Assembly: GCA_018896985.1 (NCBI GenBank) | Contig: JAHILQ010000055.1 | Coordinates: forward strand, 1-8,705 | Direction of reading: 5' to 3' | Length of the DNA: 8,705 nucleotides | Source: Nitrospinota bacterium | GTDB taxonomy: Bacteria; Nitrospirota; Thermodesulfovibrionia; Thermodesulfovibrionales; UBA1546 | In this document: piece after piece, positions 1-5,089 of the stretch | Layout of the letters: the number at the start of each line of letters is the position of its first letter | Position numbering within the stretch: position 1 is the stretch's first letter | Translations under genes and position numbers: made by a program | The notes under the pieces: model-generated | Told to the model about the DNA's origin: nothing | What the model saw: only the letters and a program-made list of their open reading frames with translations | Database searches by the model: none

Positions 1-381
1 CATATTGAGATGCAGCAGGTAGGAGCCCTGAGCATTGACGGCGACAGGATTGAAGTTACGCAGGGCGCTGCCTGTATTATCAGAGGCAATGACGTGAGCC
101 TGAACCAGAGCATAAGCGCGGTAACCGCAGGGAACAATATAGCGCTTAATTTCTCCCTGTCTCCCATGGTCGTGTCAAAAGAGGAAGCGGTTTCCAATAA
201 GAGCGCAGTTGGTGTTATGGCTGCTATGAATATCAAGGTTAAGAACAGCGCATCTGTCCTGATGATTGCCAATAACGTTGAAGGCAATGTAACCACACTG
301 TTTGACTGGCGTGCGGCTGTTGCCATGGGAGCTGTTTTTGGAGGCGTGTGGGGGCTCTTTTCTCTGTTCAGAAAGAGATAG
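1..381 (+). CDS. C-terminal part of an unknown membrane-anchored protein (5' end outside window)
   Basis: The reading frame is open from base 1 (His-Ile-Glu before the first Met at 10), so the gene very probably begins upstream and only its last ~126 residues are seen. The visible part alternates short polar and hydrophobic stretches with repeated V/I/S/N pattern, suggesting a beta-rich repeat such as a beta-roll or beta-helix. It ends in a hydrophobic Gly/Ala-rich segment (about residues 101-120 counted from the Met at 10) followed by Arg-Lys-Arg, which looks like a C-terminal membrane anchor with a cytoplasmic basic tail. The stop TAG is only 3 nt before nadC, so the two are probably co-transcribed and translationally coupled. 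I do not recognise the family and assign no function. Confidence 0.7.
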   Translation, partial: HIEMQQVGALSIDGDRIEVTQGAACIIRGNDVSLNQSISAVTAGNNIALNFSLSPMVVSKEEAVSNKSAVGVMAAMNIKVKNSASVLMIANNVEGNVTTLFDWRAAVAMGAVFGGVWGLFSLFRKR

Positions 382-384
382 GAT

Positions 385-1227
385 ATGAAAATACCACACA
401 GCGTCAGAGAAATAATCCGCATAGCGCTTGAAGAGGATATAGGAAACGGCGATATTACGACTGCATTTCTTATACCTGAAGATAGTGAATCAAGGGCATT
501 AATAATAGCAAAAGGTAATTTTGTTGTTGCCGGCATTCCTTTCATAAAAGAAGTTTTTAGCTTTTTAGATCGGGAAGTGAGATTTAATGTTTTTATCAAT
601 GACGGCTCCAAGGTGATGAAAGGAGATGTTATCGCTGAGGTCTCAGGAAGGACAAAGGTCCTGCTTTCAGGGGAAAGGGTCAGCCTCAATATACTTCAGC
701 GCCTGTCAGGCATAGCCACGCTTACAAATATGTTCGTAGAAAAAGTTAAAGGACTCAAGACAAAGATTGTGGATACCAGGAAAACGACACCGGGGCTGAG
801 GTTTATGGAAAAGTATGCTGTGAGAGTCGGAGGAGGAAACAATCACAGGTTCGGGCTTTTTGACGGCATATTGATAAAGGACAACCATATCGAGGCTGTC
901 GGAAGCATAACAGAGGCGCTGCGTCTTGCAAGTGAAGGGCATCATCTTGCAAAGATTGAGGTCGAGGTGGAAAACCTCAATGACCTGAAAGAGGCTGTAG
1001 AAGGAGGCTCTGACATTGTGATGCTTGACAACATGTCTATCCAGGATATGAAAGAGGCTGTAAATATTGTCCGCACCTCGAAGAAAGATGTAATCCTTGA
1101 GGCGTCAGGGAATGTCACTCTTGACAATGTCAGAGAAGTTGCAGAGACAGGCGTGGATTTAATCTCAATAGGCGCCTTAACTCATTCAGCAACCGCAGTT
1201 GATATAAGTATGAAGATAGTGAGGTAA
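385..1227 (+). CDS. nadC: Nicotinate-nucleotide pyrophosphorylase (carboxylating), quinolinate phosphoribosyltransferase
   Basis: This cytoplasmic enzyme of de novo NAD synthesis converts quinolinate and PRPP to nicotinate mononucleotide, CO2 and pyrophosphate. At 280 aa it has the usual family length. The N-terminal domain carries the LNILQRLSGIAT helix (residues 101-112). The alpha/beta barrel follows with VDTRKTTPGLR (129-139, substrate-binding Arg132/Lys133), GGGNNHRFGLFDGILIKDNH (149-168, His154/Arg155 and Lys165), the IEVEVEN strand (191-197), MLDNM (213-217), LEASGN (238-243) and a C-terminal phosphate-binding ISIGALTHS (260-268). All the usual active-site positions are present, so it should be functional. 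The start ATG follows the previous stop by 3 nt, with a weak purine-rich site inside the upstream gene, consistent with coupling. nadA and nadB are not in the window. Confidence 0.97.
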   Translation: MKIPHSVREIIRIALEEDIGNGDITTAFLIPEDSESRALIIAKGNFVVAGIPFIKEVFSFLDREVRFNVFINDGSKVMKGDVIAEVSGRTKVLLSGERVSLNILQRLSGIATLTNMFVEKVKGLKTKIVDTRKTTPGLRFMEKYAVRVGGGNNHRFGLFDGILIKDNHIEAVGSITEALRLASEGHHLAKIEVEVENLNDLKEAVEGGSDIVMLDNMSIQDMKEAVNIVRTSKKDVILEASGNVTLDNVREVAETGVDLISIGALTHSATAVDISMKIVR

Positions 1228-1233
1228 CGGTTT

Positions 1234-1280
1234 GAGTGCTTGAGAAGGGCATAGCCTTTGGGTGTTAGCCTCAAGCACTC
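1234..1280. repeat. Hairpin after nadC (11-bp perfect arms)
   Basis: GAGTGCTTGAG (1234-1244) and CTCAAGCACTC (1270-1280) are perfect inverted repeats around a 25-nt loop that holds a second small complementarity (AAGG/CCTT). No T-run follows on either strand, so it is not a standard intrinsic terminator, although it lies between convergent nadC and the toxin gene. Its right arm is part of a direct repeat also found at the 3' end of the IS transposase gene (from 1899). Confidence 0.6.
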
Positions 1281-1308
1281 TGTTATCTGGCGTTGCGGGC
1301 AGAAAATA
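1272..1308 (-). repeat. Remnant resembling the 3' end of an IS256 transposase gene; direct repeat of 1899-1936
   Basis: Eighteen bases (1272-1289) are identical to 1899-1916 and the following ~20 bases match apart from a few substitutions and one 1-nt indel. Read on the - strand, the copy encodes F-S-A-R-N-A-R-stop, against F-D-A-H-N-G-R-stop at the end of the intact transposase, in the corresponding frame with the same stop position. The simplest reading is the last few codons plus 3' flank of a second, mostly lost IS copy in the same orientation. It abuts the toxin stop codon, so the TA pair lies between two like-oriented IS ends. Confidence 0.6.
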
Positions 1309-1310
1309 CA

Positions 1311-1574
1311 CTATCGTTTATAAACATCTCCTCTGCCTCCGATTGATTTTATTTCAACAGTCTTGTCTTTGACAATGACCTCATAGACTATCCTGAAAGC
1401 GCCCATTTCATAACGGTATTTACCTTCAAGTTCACCATGTAATCTTTTGATATGAGGACCAGAAAGCGGTTCTCTGCTGATATTATCAATGCAGTTATTT
1501 AGTCTTCGTTTGGTGTCTTTATCTTGTCTTTTGTAATACTTTTCTGCTTCGTGAGAGATAAGGACTTCATACAT
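1311..1574 (-). CDS. RelE/ParE-family type II toxin
   Basis: This 87-aa basic protein has the RelE/ParE toxin fold signature: an N-terminal YEVLISHEAEKYYKR strand-helix, a helix of basic residues, KRLHGELEGKYRYEMGAFRIVYEV (beta sheet with conserved R-x-x-Y-E) and the closing GGRGDVYKR. RelE toxins are ribosome-dependent mRNA endonucleases, whereas ParE members poison gyrase; the sequence alone does not decide which. The frame is open further upstream, but I take the Met at 1574 because homology starts there and it has a purine-rich site (CAGAGG/TTAGAGAAG). It overlaps the antitoxin stop by 8 bp, the normal antitoxin-first arrangement with translational coupling. The C-terminal Arg and Tyr expected of an active RelE-like toxin are present. 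Confidence 0.85.
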   Translation of the reverse strand: MYEVLISHEAEKYYKRQDKDTKRRLNNCIDNISREPLSGPHIKRLHGELEGKYRYEMGAFRIVYEVIVKDKTVEIKSIGGRGDVYKR

Positions 1575-1803
1575 CTTCTCTAACCTCTGACCACCTTTTA
1601 ACCCTTCCAGCCTTAAAGTCCTCATCTCCTCTCATTATACTGTTCAGAAAATCTTTGTCTTTGAGAATTTCCTTTGTCGCTTCAATTTCCTCTTTTGCCT
1701 TGAGGTAGGCGATAAAGTCAGCGACTTCTTTTTTACGGTTTTTTGAAAGCTTTTCAAAATCAGTAAAAATCCCCACCTCTTTAATAATGGCTGCTTTGCT
1801 CAT
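1567..1803 (-). CDS. Antitoxin of a RelBE/ParDE-like module
   Basis: This 78-aa charged, mostly helical protein lies directly upstream of, and overlaps, the toxin. The N-terminal ~45 residues (helix with KLSKNRKKEVADFIAYLKAKEE) would form the dimerisation part. The C-terminal tail, with F-K-A-G-R-V-K-R-W-S-E-V, resembles the toxin-neutralising segment of many RelB/DUF2281-style antitoxins. I see no clear ribbon-helix-helix motif, so DNA-binding autoregulation is uncertain. The start is well supported: AGGAGG ends 5 nt before the ATG. An extended -10 promoter lies just upstream. The exact antitoxin family is not certain; the role is inferred mainly from position, size and the partner. Confidence 0.8.
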   Translation of the reverse strand: MSKAAIIKEVGIFTDFEKLSKNRKKEVADFIAYLKAKEEIEATKEILKDKDFLNSIMRGDEDFKAGRVKRWSEVREDV

Positions 1804-1829
1804 ATTTTCCTCCTCTCTGTGTTTAACAA

Positions 1830-1838
1830 ATTATAACA
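1830..1838 (-). promoter_or_regulatory. Extended -10 promoter of the toxin-antitoxin operon
   Basis: On the - strand the sequence reads TGTTATAAT, a perfect TATAAT with the TGn extension. It would place the transcript start near 1823, about 20 nt before the antitoxin ATG. I find no good -35 hexamer at 16-18 bp, as is common for extended -10 promoters. It lies just outside the left end of the IS, so the TA pair keeps its own promoter. Confidence 0.55.
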
Positions 1839-1909
1839 TATAGCGAAAGTACCCTTTTAGGTTTTAATTTTCAGACTCGTCTGATCCGCTGAGGCGGACA
1901 AGCACTCTG

Positions 1910-3199
1910 TTATCTGCCGTTGTGGGCATCAAAATATGGGATGTGTCCCTCATTTCCAAAAGCAGCAGTGAGTTTTGGTATTTCCCTGTAACCTTTCACA
2001 CGCTTGAACTTCCTCTCTGCCCTTAAGAAGGCAGCCACCGCCCAACGCTGAACCATGTCCCCACCGCTCCACCTTTTAACCCGTCCAGTAATGGTGCGGG
2101 TTACAGAGAAGCAGGACTCAATCGGGTTTGTGGTTGAAAGGGTCTTTCTTAAAAGCCCTGTTACTCCAAGCTTATGCACGGTAAGTGTTTCCTCAAGACC
2201 TTCCCTAAGGCTTGCTGCAGCAGAGGGGTTTAGCCTCTCCAGATACCTTACGGTCAAATCCAGCGACTTCTTTGCCTTATCATAATCTGTCATGTTATAG
2301 GCAGCCCTTATCCTTGCATCTATCGCCTCCTGATGCTCCGGCGGAAGATGATCCCTCACATTTCTCTTTTTATGCTGCTGACACCTCTGCACAAGGACTT
2401 CCTTGCCAAACTTCTTTGCTACTGCCGACCTCAATGCCTTTGAGCCATCAAGCACAAAGATGTAATCTTCCCCCATATCAAGTCCGCGTCTCTCAATATC
2501 ATCCAGCAGATTGCTGCAGACAGTGGAGTTCTCAGTTGCCCCTTGCCATAGCCCAAGGATATGCTTCTTGCCTGTCTTATCCAATCCTAATGCAACTACA
2601 AGCATCTGCTTCTTGAACTCTATGCCGTCTATAAATATTGCACAGAGTTCCAATCCCGAAAGCTCCCTCTCCATGAACTCCCTCATCTGCTCTGCCGTTG
2701 CTTTTATAAAATGCCTGCTTATGCTTGACTTCTTTATCCCATAGCCGCTTACAAAGGAATCTATCGCCTCTTCATAGTTGCGGCTCGATATTCCCAATAC
2801 CATCTGTTTCATTACGGTCTGCTTCATCTTCTTGGGGTTCTGGAACGCCTTATATGTGTTTAGCTGTATCTCCTTATTGTCTTTACCCCTGAGTCGAGGA
2901 CGGTCTATCAAGACCTTCTGTCTATCGTAATACACAGGGCTGAGTTGGCTTCCCCACCAGTTGGCTGTCCTTAGAGGGTTCTTTGCGTCTTTCCTGCCTG
3001 CTATCTGCTGGCATTCCGACTCAATCACTGCTCCAATAAGCATCAGCCCCACCTCCTGTGATAATCCCTCAACTGCCTCAGGTATTCCCCTAAGCACATC
3101 AGCTATAGGTAGAGGCATCTCCAATATGACCTGCCCCTCCTTTATCTCCCTTATCTTTCCATTTGCCTTTTTTGCCATCTTGCGGTATCTTTTACTCAT
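1910..3199 (-). CDS. IS256 (Mutator) family transposase
   Basis: This 429-aa protein of normal length is a DDE transposase that cuts and joins the IS ends. The catalytic triad is visible: Asp191 in AIFIDGIEFK, Asp251 in FVLDGSKALRSAV and Glu361 in STTNPIESCFSVTR. Between the second Asp and the Glu are the family's QRCQQHKKRNV block (Cys273/His276, the C-x2-H motif) and the helical insertion. The N-terminal ~140 residues form the DNA-binding region. No frameshift or internal stop is seen, so the gene looks active. The start ATG has a strong ribosome site, GGAGG with 8-nt spacing, which is buried in an inverted repeat (see 3201-3256). The last codons are repeated, degenerate, at 1272-1308. Confidence 0.95.
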   Translation of the reverse strand: MSKRYRKMAKKANGKIREIKEGQVILEMPLPIADVLRGIPEAVEGLSQEVGLMLIGAVIESECQQIAGRKDAKNPLRTANWWGSQLSPVYYDRQKVLIDRPRLRGKDNKEIQLNTYKAFQNPKKMKQTVMKQMVLGISSRNYEEAIDSFVSGYGIKKSSISRHFIKATAEQMREFMERELSGLELCAIFIDGIEFKKQMLVVALGLDKTGKKHILGLWQGATENSTVCSNLLDDIERRGLDMGEDYIFVLDGSKALRSAVAKKFGKEVLVQRCQQHKKRNVRDHLPPEHQEAIDARIRAAYNMTDYDKAKKSLDLTVRYLERLNPSAAASLREGLEETLTVHKLGVTGLLRKTLSTTNPIESCFSVTRTITGRVKRWSGGDMVQRWAVAAFLRAERKFKRVKGYREIPKLTAAFGNEGHIPYFDAHNGR

Positions 3200-3200
3200 A

Positions 3201-3256
3201 GAAGCGACCTCCTTTAAATGAATTTTTGGATGAAATAGTTTAATCGAGGTCGCTTC
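3201..3256 (-). promoter_or_regulatory. Inverted repeat that can hide the transposase ribosome-binding site
   Basis: GAAGCGACCTC (3201-3211) and GAGGTCGCTTC (3246-3256) are perfect 11-bp arms with a 34-nt loop. On the transposase mRNA the downstream arm contains the GGAGG ribosome site (complement of 3208-3212). The upstream arm would exist only in transcripts that enter from outside the IS. This matches the known strategy of IS10 and IS50, in which read-through transcripts fold to block transposase translation. The function here is inferred; the repeat and its overlap with the ribosome site are seen directly. Confidence 0.6.
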
Positions 3257-3265
3257 CTACTTCAA
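3237..3265 (-). promoter_or_regulatory. Candidate internal promoter of the transposase
   Basis: On the - strand TTGAAG (3260-3265) and TAAACT (3237-3242) are separated by 17 bp, each matching 4 of 6 consensus bases. Transcription would start near 3230, between the two arms of the inverted repeat. The native transcript would then carry only the arm that overlaps the ribosome site and would stay translatable. Confidence 0.4.
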
Positions 3266-3268
3266 CAA

Positions 3269-3661
3269 CTAAAGGGACATGCTCCCTGCCTTGCTGTCAG
3301 TTAGTATTTTCTTTATTTTGGAAATATCTTCTTTGTGAGTGAAAAAAGTACAAACTTCGTAGTATTGGTAGAAAGAGTTCCACACACATTTACTGACTAT
3401 ATTTTTACCTTTTTCTGTTATTTCAAAACCTGTCCAATACGACTTCTGAGGTAACATATATCTTTCTTCCACCAATCTTGAAATTTCCTGGCCTATTGGT
3501 GAATTTGGCTCTACATCTATTAATGTGGTACTAACAAGTTTTGGATAACCCTTAGCTTTTCTTATAGACTCCATTGCAAGATTTTCTGTAAGTTTTTGCC
3601 CACAAGACATCAATAAAAAAATAAGGAATATGAAACCGCTTAACAATGATAATTTTCGCAT
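3269..3661 (-). CDS. Small lipoprotein of unknown function, probably truncated by the IS
   Basis: The frame is open further upstream through the palindromic region, but the Met at 3661 is preferred. It has AAGGAG about 6 nt upstream and begins a clear lipoprotein signal: Met-Arg-Lys, a hydrophobic run, then L-M-S-C (Cys20) as lipobox, so the mature protein would be lipid-anchored. The remaining ~110 residues are mixed charged and aromatic, with Cys residues near 93 and 106 of the precursor. I recognise no domain. The last codons, M-S-L-stop, lie inside the right terminal repeat of the IS (GTCCCTTTAG), so the stop codon is supplied by the element and the natural C-terminus is probably lost. 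No continuation is visible on the far side of the IS. Confidence 0.75.
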   Translation of the reverse strand: MRKLSLLSGFIFLIFLLMSCGQKLTENLAMESIRKAKGYPKLVSTTLIDVEPNSPIGQEISRLVEERYMLPQKSYWTGFEITEKGKNIVSKCVWNSFYQYYEVCTFFTHKEDISKIKKILTDSKAGSMSL

Positions 3662-3697
3662 AATTATCTCCTTTCTCTTGCCTGCAATTGCAACTAA

Positions 3698-3839
3698 CGG
3701 ACGCCGGGGTTGGCGAAGGGGTTCGCTTTGCGCACCCTTTGGGTGAGCGGAGCGAAACCGCCAACCCCGCAGATGGGCGAAGTCGCGAGCGAAGCGAGCG
3801 AATACGAAGCCCATCAAGGGGCGTAAGCCCCGGCGTCCG
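3698..3839. repeat. Cloverleaf-forming palindrome (outer stem plus three stem-loops)
   Basis: Perfect outer arms CGGACGCCGGGG (3698-3709) and CCCCGGCGTCCG (3828-3839) enclose three further perfect stems placed side by side with 2-3 nt between them: GGGGTTGGCG/CGCCAACCCC (3706-3715, 3759-3768, with an inner CACCC-TTT-GGGTG), GATGGGC/GCCCATC (3772-3778, 3809-3815), and GGGGC-GTAA-GCCCC (3818-3831). Using the inner bases for the arms leaves an 8-bp outer stem and a four-way junction. The outer edge on the lipoprotein side reads CTAACGG, as at the edge of integron attC sites. Confidence 0.7.
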
Positions 3840-3880
3840 ATGAACAAAATAGCGAGCGAAGCGAGCGATTTTGTTCATCG
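3838..3880. repeat. Perfect 13-bp-arm hairpin with a GCGAGCGAAGCGAGCGA loop
   Basis: CGATGAACAAAAT (3838-3850) pairs perfectly with ATTTTGTTCATCG (3868-3880). The 17-nt motif GCGAGCGAAGCGAGCGA (3852-3868) fills the loop and recurs exactly at 3785-3801 in a loop of the neighbouring cloverleaf. Related purine-rich loop sequences appear at 3745-3757 and 3901-3920. Confidence 0.75.
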
Positions 3881-3884
3881 TTTT

Positions 3885-3950
3885 CGGTGTATGCGAAGTT
3901 GCGGAGTGAAGCGAAGCAATTTGGGTGAGCGTAGCGAACCGTATACACCG
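3885..3950. repeat. Hairpin with 8-bp arms next to the 18-bp inverted repeat
   Basis: CGGTGTAT (3885-3892) and ATACACCG (3943-3950) are perfect arms around a 50-nt loop containing GAAGCGAAGC-type sequence. It directly abuts TGTTATATGA, so the - strand reads CATATAACACGGTGTAT, a form reminiscent of the outer end of Vibrio-type attC repeats. Confidence 0.6.
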
Positions 3951-3951
3951 T

Positions 3952-3969
3952 GTTATATGACGTGCCGTC
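3952..3969 (+). repeat. 18-bp repeat, left copy (inverted relative to 4951-4968)
   Basis: GTTATATGACGTGCCGTC matches the reverse complement of 4951-4968 at 17 of 18 positions. The two copies bracket the methyltransferase gene with its flanks, about 1.0 kb from end to end. Confidence 0.8.
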
Positions 3970-4065
3970 CCCTGTCTTTTTCATTGCCCAATCTCCAATA
4001 ATCATTACATAAAGATAAAATTCCCCCCCGCTATGGAGCGCAACGGAATAGTGGTCAGGTACTGT

Positions 4066-4080
4066 GGTTTGTTAGGTGTT
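4066..4080 (-). other. attC-like core box just after the methyltransferase stop
   Basis: On the - strand, 4 nt after the TAA stop, the sequence reads ACCTAAC, a full match to the integron attC R'' consensus RYYYAAC. On the + strand it is GTTAGGT, matching GTTRRRY. Farther out, complementary bases around 4030-4056 (CCxCTAT/ATAGxGG) give a short hairpin. No convincing partner box follows, so if it is an attC it is truncated. A 7-base match alone is weak evidence. Confidence 0.3.
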
Positions 4081-4082
4081 TG

Positions 4083-4910
4083 TTATTCTTTTCTCCAGTA
4101 TCTACCAGTCCAATCGATTTCTTTCATTTCTGAATTAATCTGATGTTTCGATCTGTAGTCATCCACGGCCATTTGGCAGCCTCGCAGTGCGTAATCGTCT
4201 ATAATACAAAAGCCACCATTTGATAATTTCGGATATAAATACTCCAAAGATTCCATGGTCGAACCATACATATCTCCATCAAGACGAAGAATTGAAAGTT
4301 TTTCTATCGGTGCATTTGGAAGTGTGTCCTTAAACCATCCTTTTAGAAACACTACCTGATCGTCCAGCAGACCATATTTCCTAAAGTTATTTTCAACATC
4401 TTCCTTGGAAACAGCAAGGTAGGTATGGATATGATGTTTATCACCTTTATCGGCGGGATACTTCCTATCATCTGGTTTAGGCAACCCTTCGAAAGAATCA
4501 GCAACAAATACTTTACGATTCGCTATTCCATAGGCAGCAAGAACAGCACGCATAAAAATGCATGCACCTCCTCTCCAGGCCCCTGTTTCAATTAAATGTC
4601 CTTCTACTCCCTCTCTTAAGACTGTCTCAACGCAATATTGCAAATTATCGAGACGTTTAAGCCCAATCATTGTATCAGCATATACTGGCCATACCCTCCC
4701 TTCTATCCTTTGGCTTTGTGAGAAATCTCTTTTCTGGACAAGCAGCAATTTTCTTTTGTCTAGGACTTTCGAAATGGCTGAAACCAAGAATCTCTTAACA
4801 GGTGATCTTATGTAGAAAGTTGTAATTGGTAATGGTGGTTCTGGCCACAAAGTAAATGAAAGTGTTTTCTTCATTAAATCAAGATATAGCTGTTCTGGTT
4901 TTTGATGCAT
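4083..4910 (-). CDS. TylF/MycF-like SAM-dependent O-methyltransferase
   Basis: This 275-aa protein of the macrocin O-methyltransferase family (TylF, PF05711) uses class I SAM-dependent chemistry, usually on a sugar hydroxyl of a natural product or surface glycan. Numbered from the chosen Met: SAM-binding ETGAWRGG (108-115), VADSFEGLPKPD (136-147), the LAVSKEDVENNF helix, FLKGWFKDTLP, the metal and substrate aspartates in LRLDGDMYGST (208-218) and IIDDY (236-240), and the terminal WTGRYWRK. All motifs are present and the length fits. An ATG two codons upstream (4916) touches the AGGAG site; the Met at 4910 lies 6 nt from it and is the better start. No sugar-pathway or antibiotic genes are nearby, so the substrate is unknown. 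It looks like stand-alone cargo bracketed by 18-bp inverted repeats. Confidence 0.9.
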   Translation of the reverse strand: MHQKPEQLYLDLMKKTLSFTLWPEPPLPITTFYIRSPVKRFLVSAISKVLDKRKLLLVQKRDFSQSQRIEGRVWPVYADTMIGLKRLDNLQYCVETVLREGVEGHLIETGAWRGGACIFMRAVLAAYGIANRKVFVADSFEGLPKPDDRKYPADKGDKHHIHTYLAVSKEDVENNFRKYGLLDDQVVFLKGWFKDTLPNAPIEKLSILRLDGDMYGSTMESLEYLYPKLSNGGFCIIDDYALRGCQMAVDDYRSKHQINSEMKEIDWTGRYWRKE

Positions 4911-4950
4911 GTTCATCTCCTAAGTTTATTTGACACCTAATTTAGTATTA

Positions 4951-4968
4951 GACGGCATGTCATATAAC
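4951..4968 (-). repeat. 18-bp repeat, right copy (inverted relative to 3952-3969)
   Basis: GACGGCATGTCATATAAC is the inverted partner (17/18) of the copy at 3952. It lies about 40 bp upstream of the methyltransferase start and reads GTTATATGAC on the coding strand. Confidence 0.8.
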
Positions 4969-4985
4969 TTGTTCATAAGTGTAAT

Positions 4986-5089
4986 AGGTTCGTATATCCC
5001 CCCGAAAATGGGGTTGTAGACGAACCTGTTTCGTTTATCCCGATTCTGGCTGAGATGCCAGAATTTCTCCTCCTGACAATTCTTGTCAG
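4986..5089. repeat. Three successive hairpins between recombinase and methyltransferase genes
   Basis: The three are AGGTTCGT/ACGAACCT (4986-4993, 5020-5027) with an inner CCCC-GAAAAT-GGGG; ATTCTGGC/GCCAGAAT (5043-5050, 5057-5064, 6-nt loop); and CTGACAA-TTC-TTGTCAG (5073-5089), which overlaps the recombinase stop codon. None is followed by a T-run on the - strand, so they are not ordinary intrinsic terminators. They could be recombination-site structure or processed-RNA hairpins. Confidence 0.6.

Larger units (their letters stand above)
1849..3278 (-). mobile_element. IS256-family insertion sequence (~1.43 kb)
   Basis: The element contains a single full-length Mutator/IS256 transposase. Approximate ends come from an imperfect terminal inverted repeat: left, reading inward, GTACCCTTTTAGGTTTTAA from 1849; right, on the opposite strand reading inward, GTCCCTTTAGTTGTTGAA from 3278. 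The size fits the family (about 1.3-1.5 kb). Next to the left end are two small palindromes, CAGAC/GTCTG (1872-1883) and TCCGC/GCGGA (1885-1898), downstream of the transposase stop. No 8-9 bp target duplication is visible at these boundaries (ATAGCGAAA left, ATGCTCCCT right), so either the ends are a few bases off or the flanks were rearranged after insertion. The ends are therefore less certain than the element itself. Confidence 0.65.
3662..4082. other. Gene-free spacer of ~420 bp dominated by nested palindromes and attC-like edges
   Basis: This stretch holds no convincing gene. The frames that cross it are low-complexity translations of repeats rich in Arg, Ser, Leu and Ala. It contains a cloverleaf-like palindrome (3698-3839), a 13-bp-arm hairpin (3838-3880), an 8-bp-arm hairpin (3885-3950), one copy of an 18-bp inverted repeat (3952-3969), about 60 bp of plain sequence, then a partial attC-like end (about 4030-4080). 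The leader of the lipoprotein gene occupies 3662-3697. Confidence 0.7.

Noticed and set aside
1225..1289. attC-like reading of the hairpin after nadC (TAAC ... GTTA outside 11-bp arms)
   Set aside because: The TAAC is the nadC stop codon plus one base, the RYYYAAC consensus is not met, and the right arm is better explained by the IS-derived repeat.
2055..3221. Several + strand frames opposite the transposase
   Set aside because: They are antisense shadows of a well-recognised transposase gene with no family signature of their own.
3662..3847. Upstream extension of the lipoprotein reading frame
   Set aside because: The 62 extra codons run through the cloverleaf palindrome. The Met at 3661 has the ribosome site and begins a proper lipoprotein signal.
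3698..3950. CRISPR array or tRNA gene
   Set aside because: There are no evenly spaced direct repeats with unique spacers. The cloverleaf is about twice tRNA size and lacks T-arm and anticodon-arm sequences.
3814..4005. 63-codon frame on the - strand starting after GGAGATTGGGCA
   Set aside because: It has a fair ribosome site but most of it translates the palindromic repeats. The residue pattern (Arg/Ser/Leu/Ala runs) is a by-product of GCGAGCGAAG-type sequence.
5043..5064. Rho-independent terminator of the recombinase gene
   Set aside because: The stem is good, but the sequence after it on the - strand is CGGGATAAACG, with no T-run.
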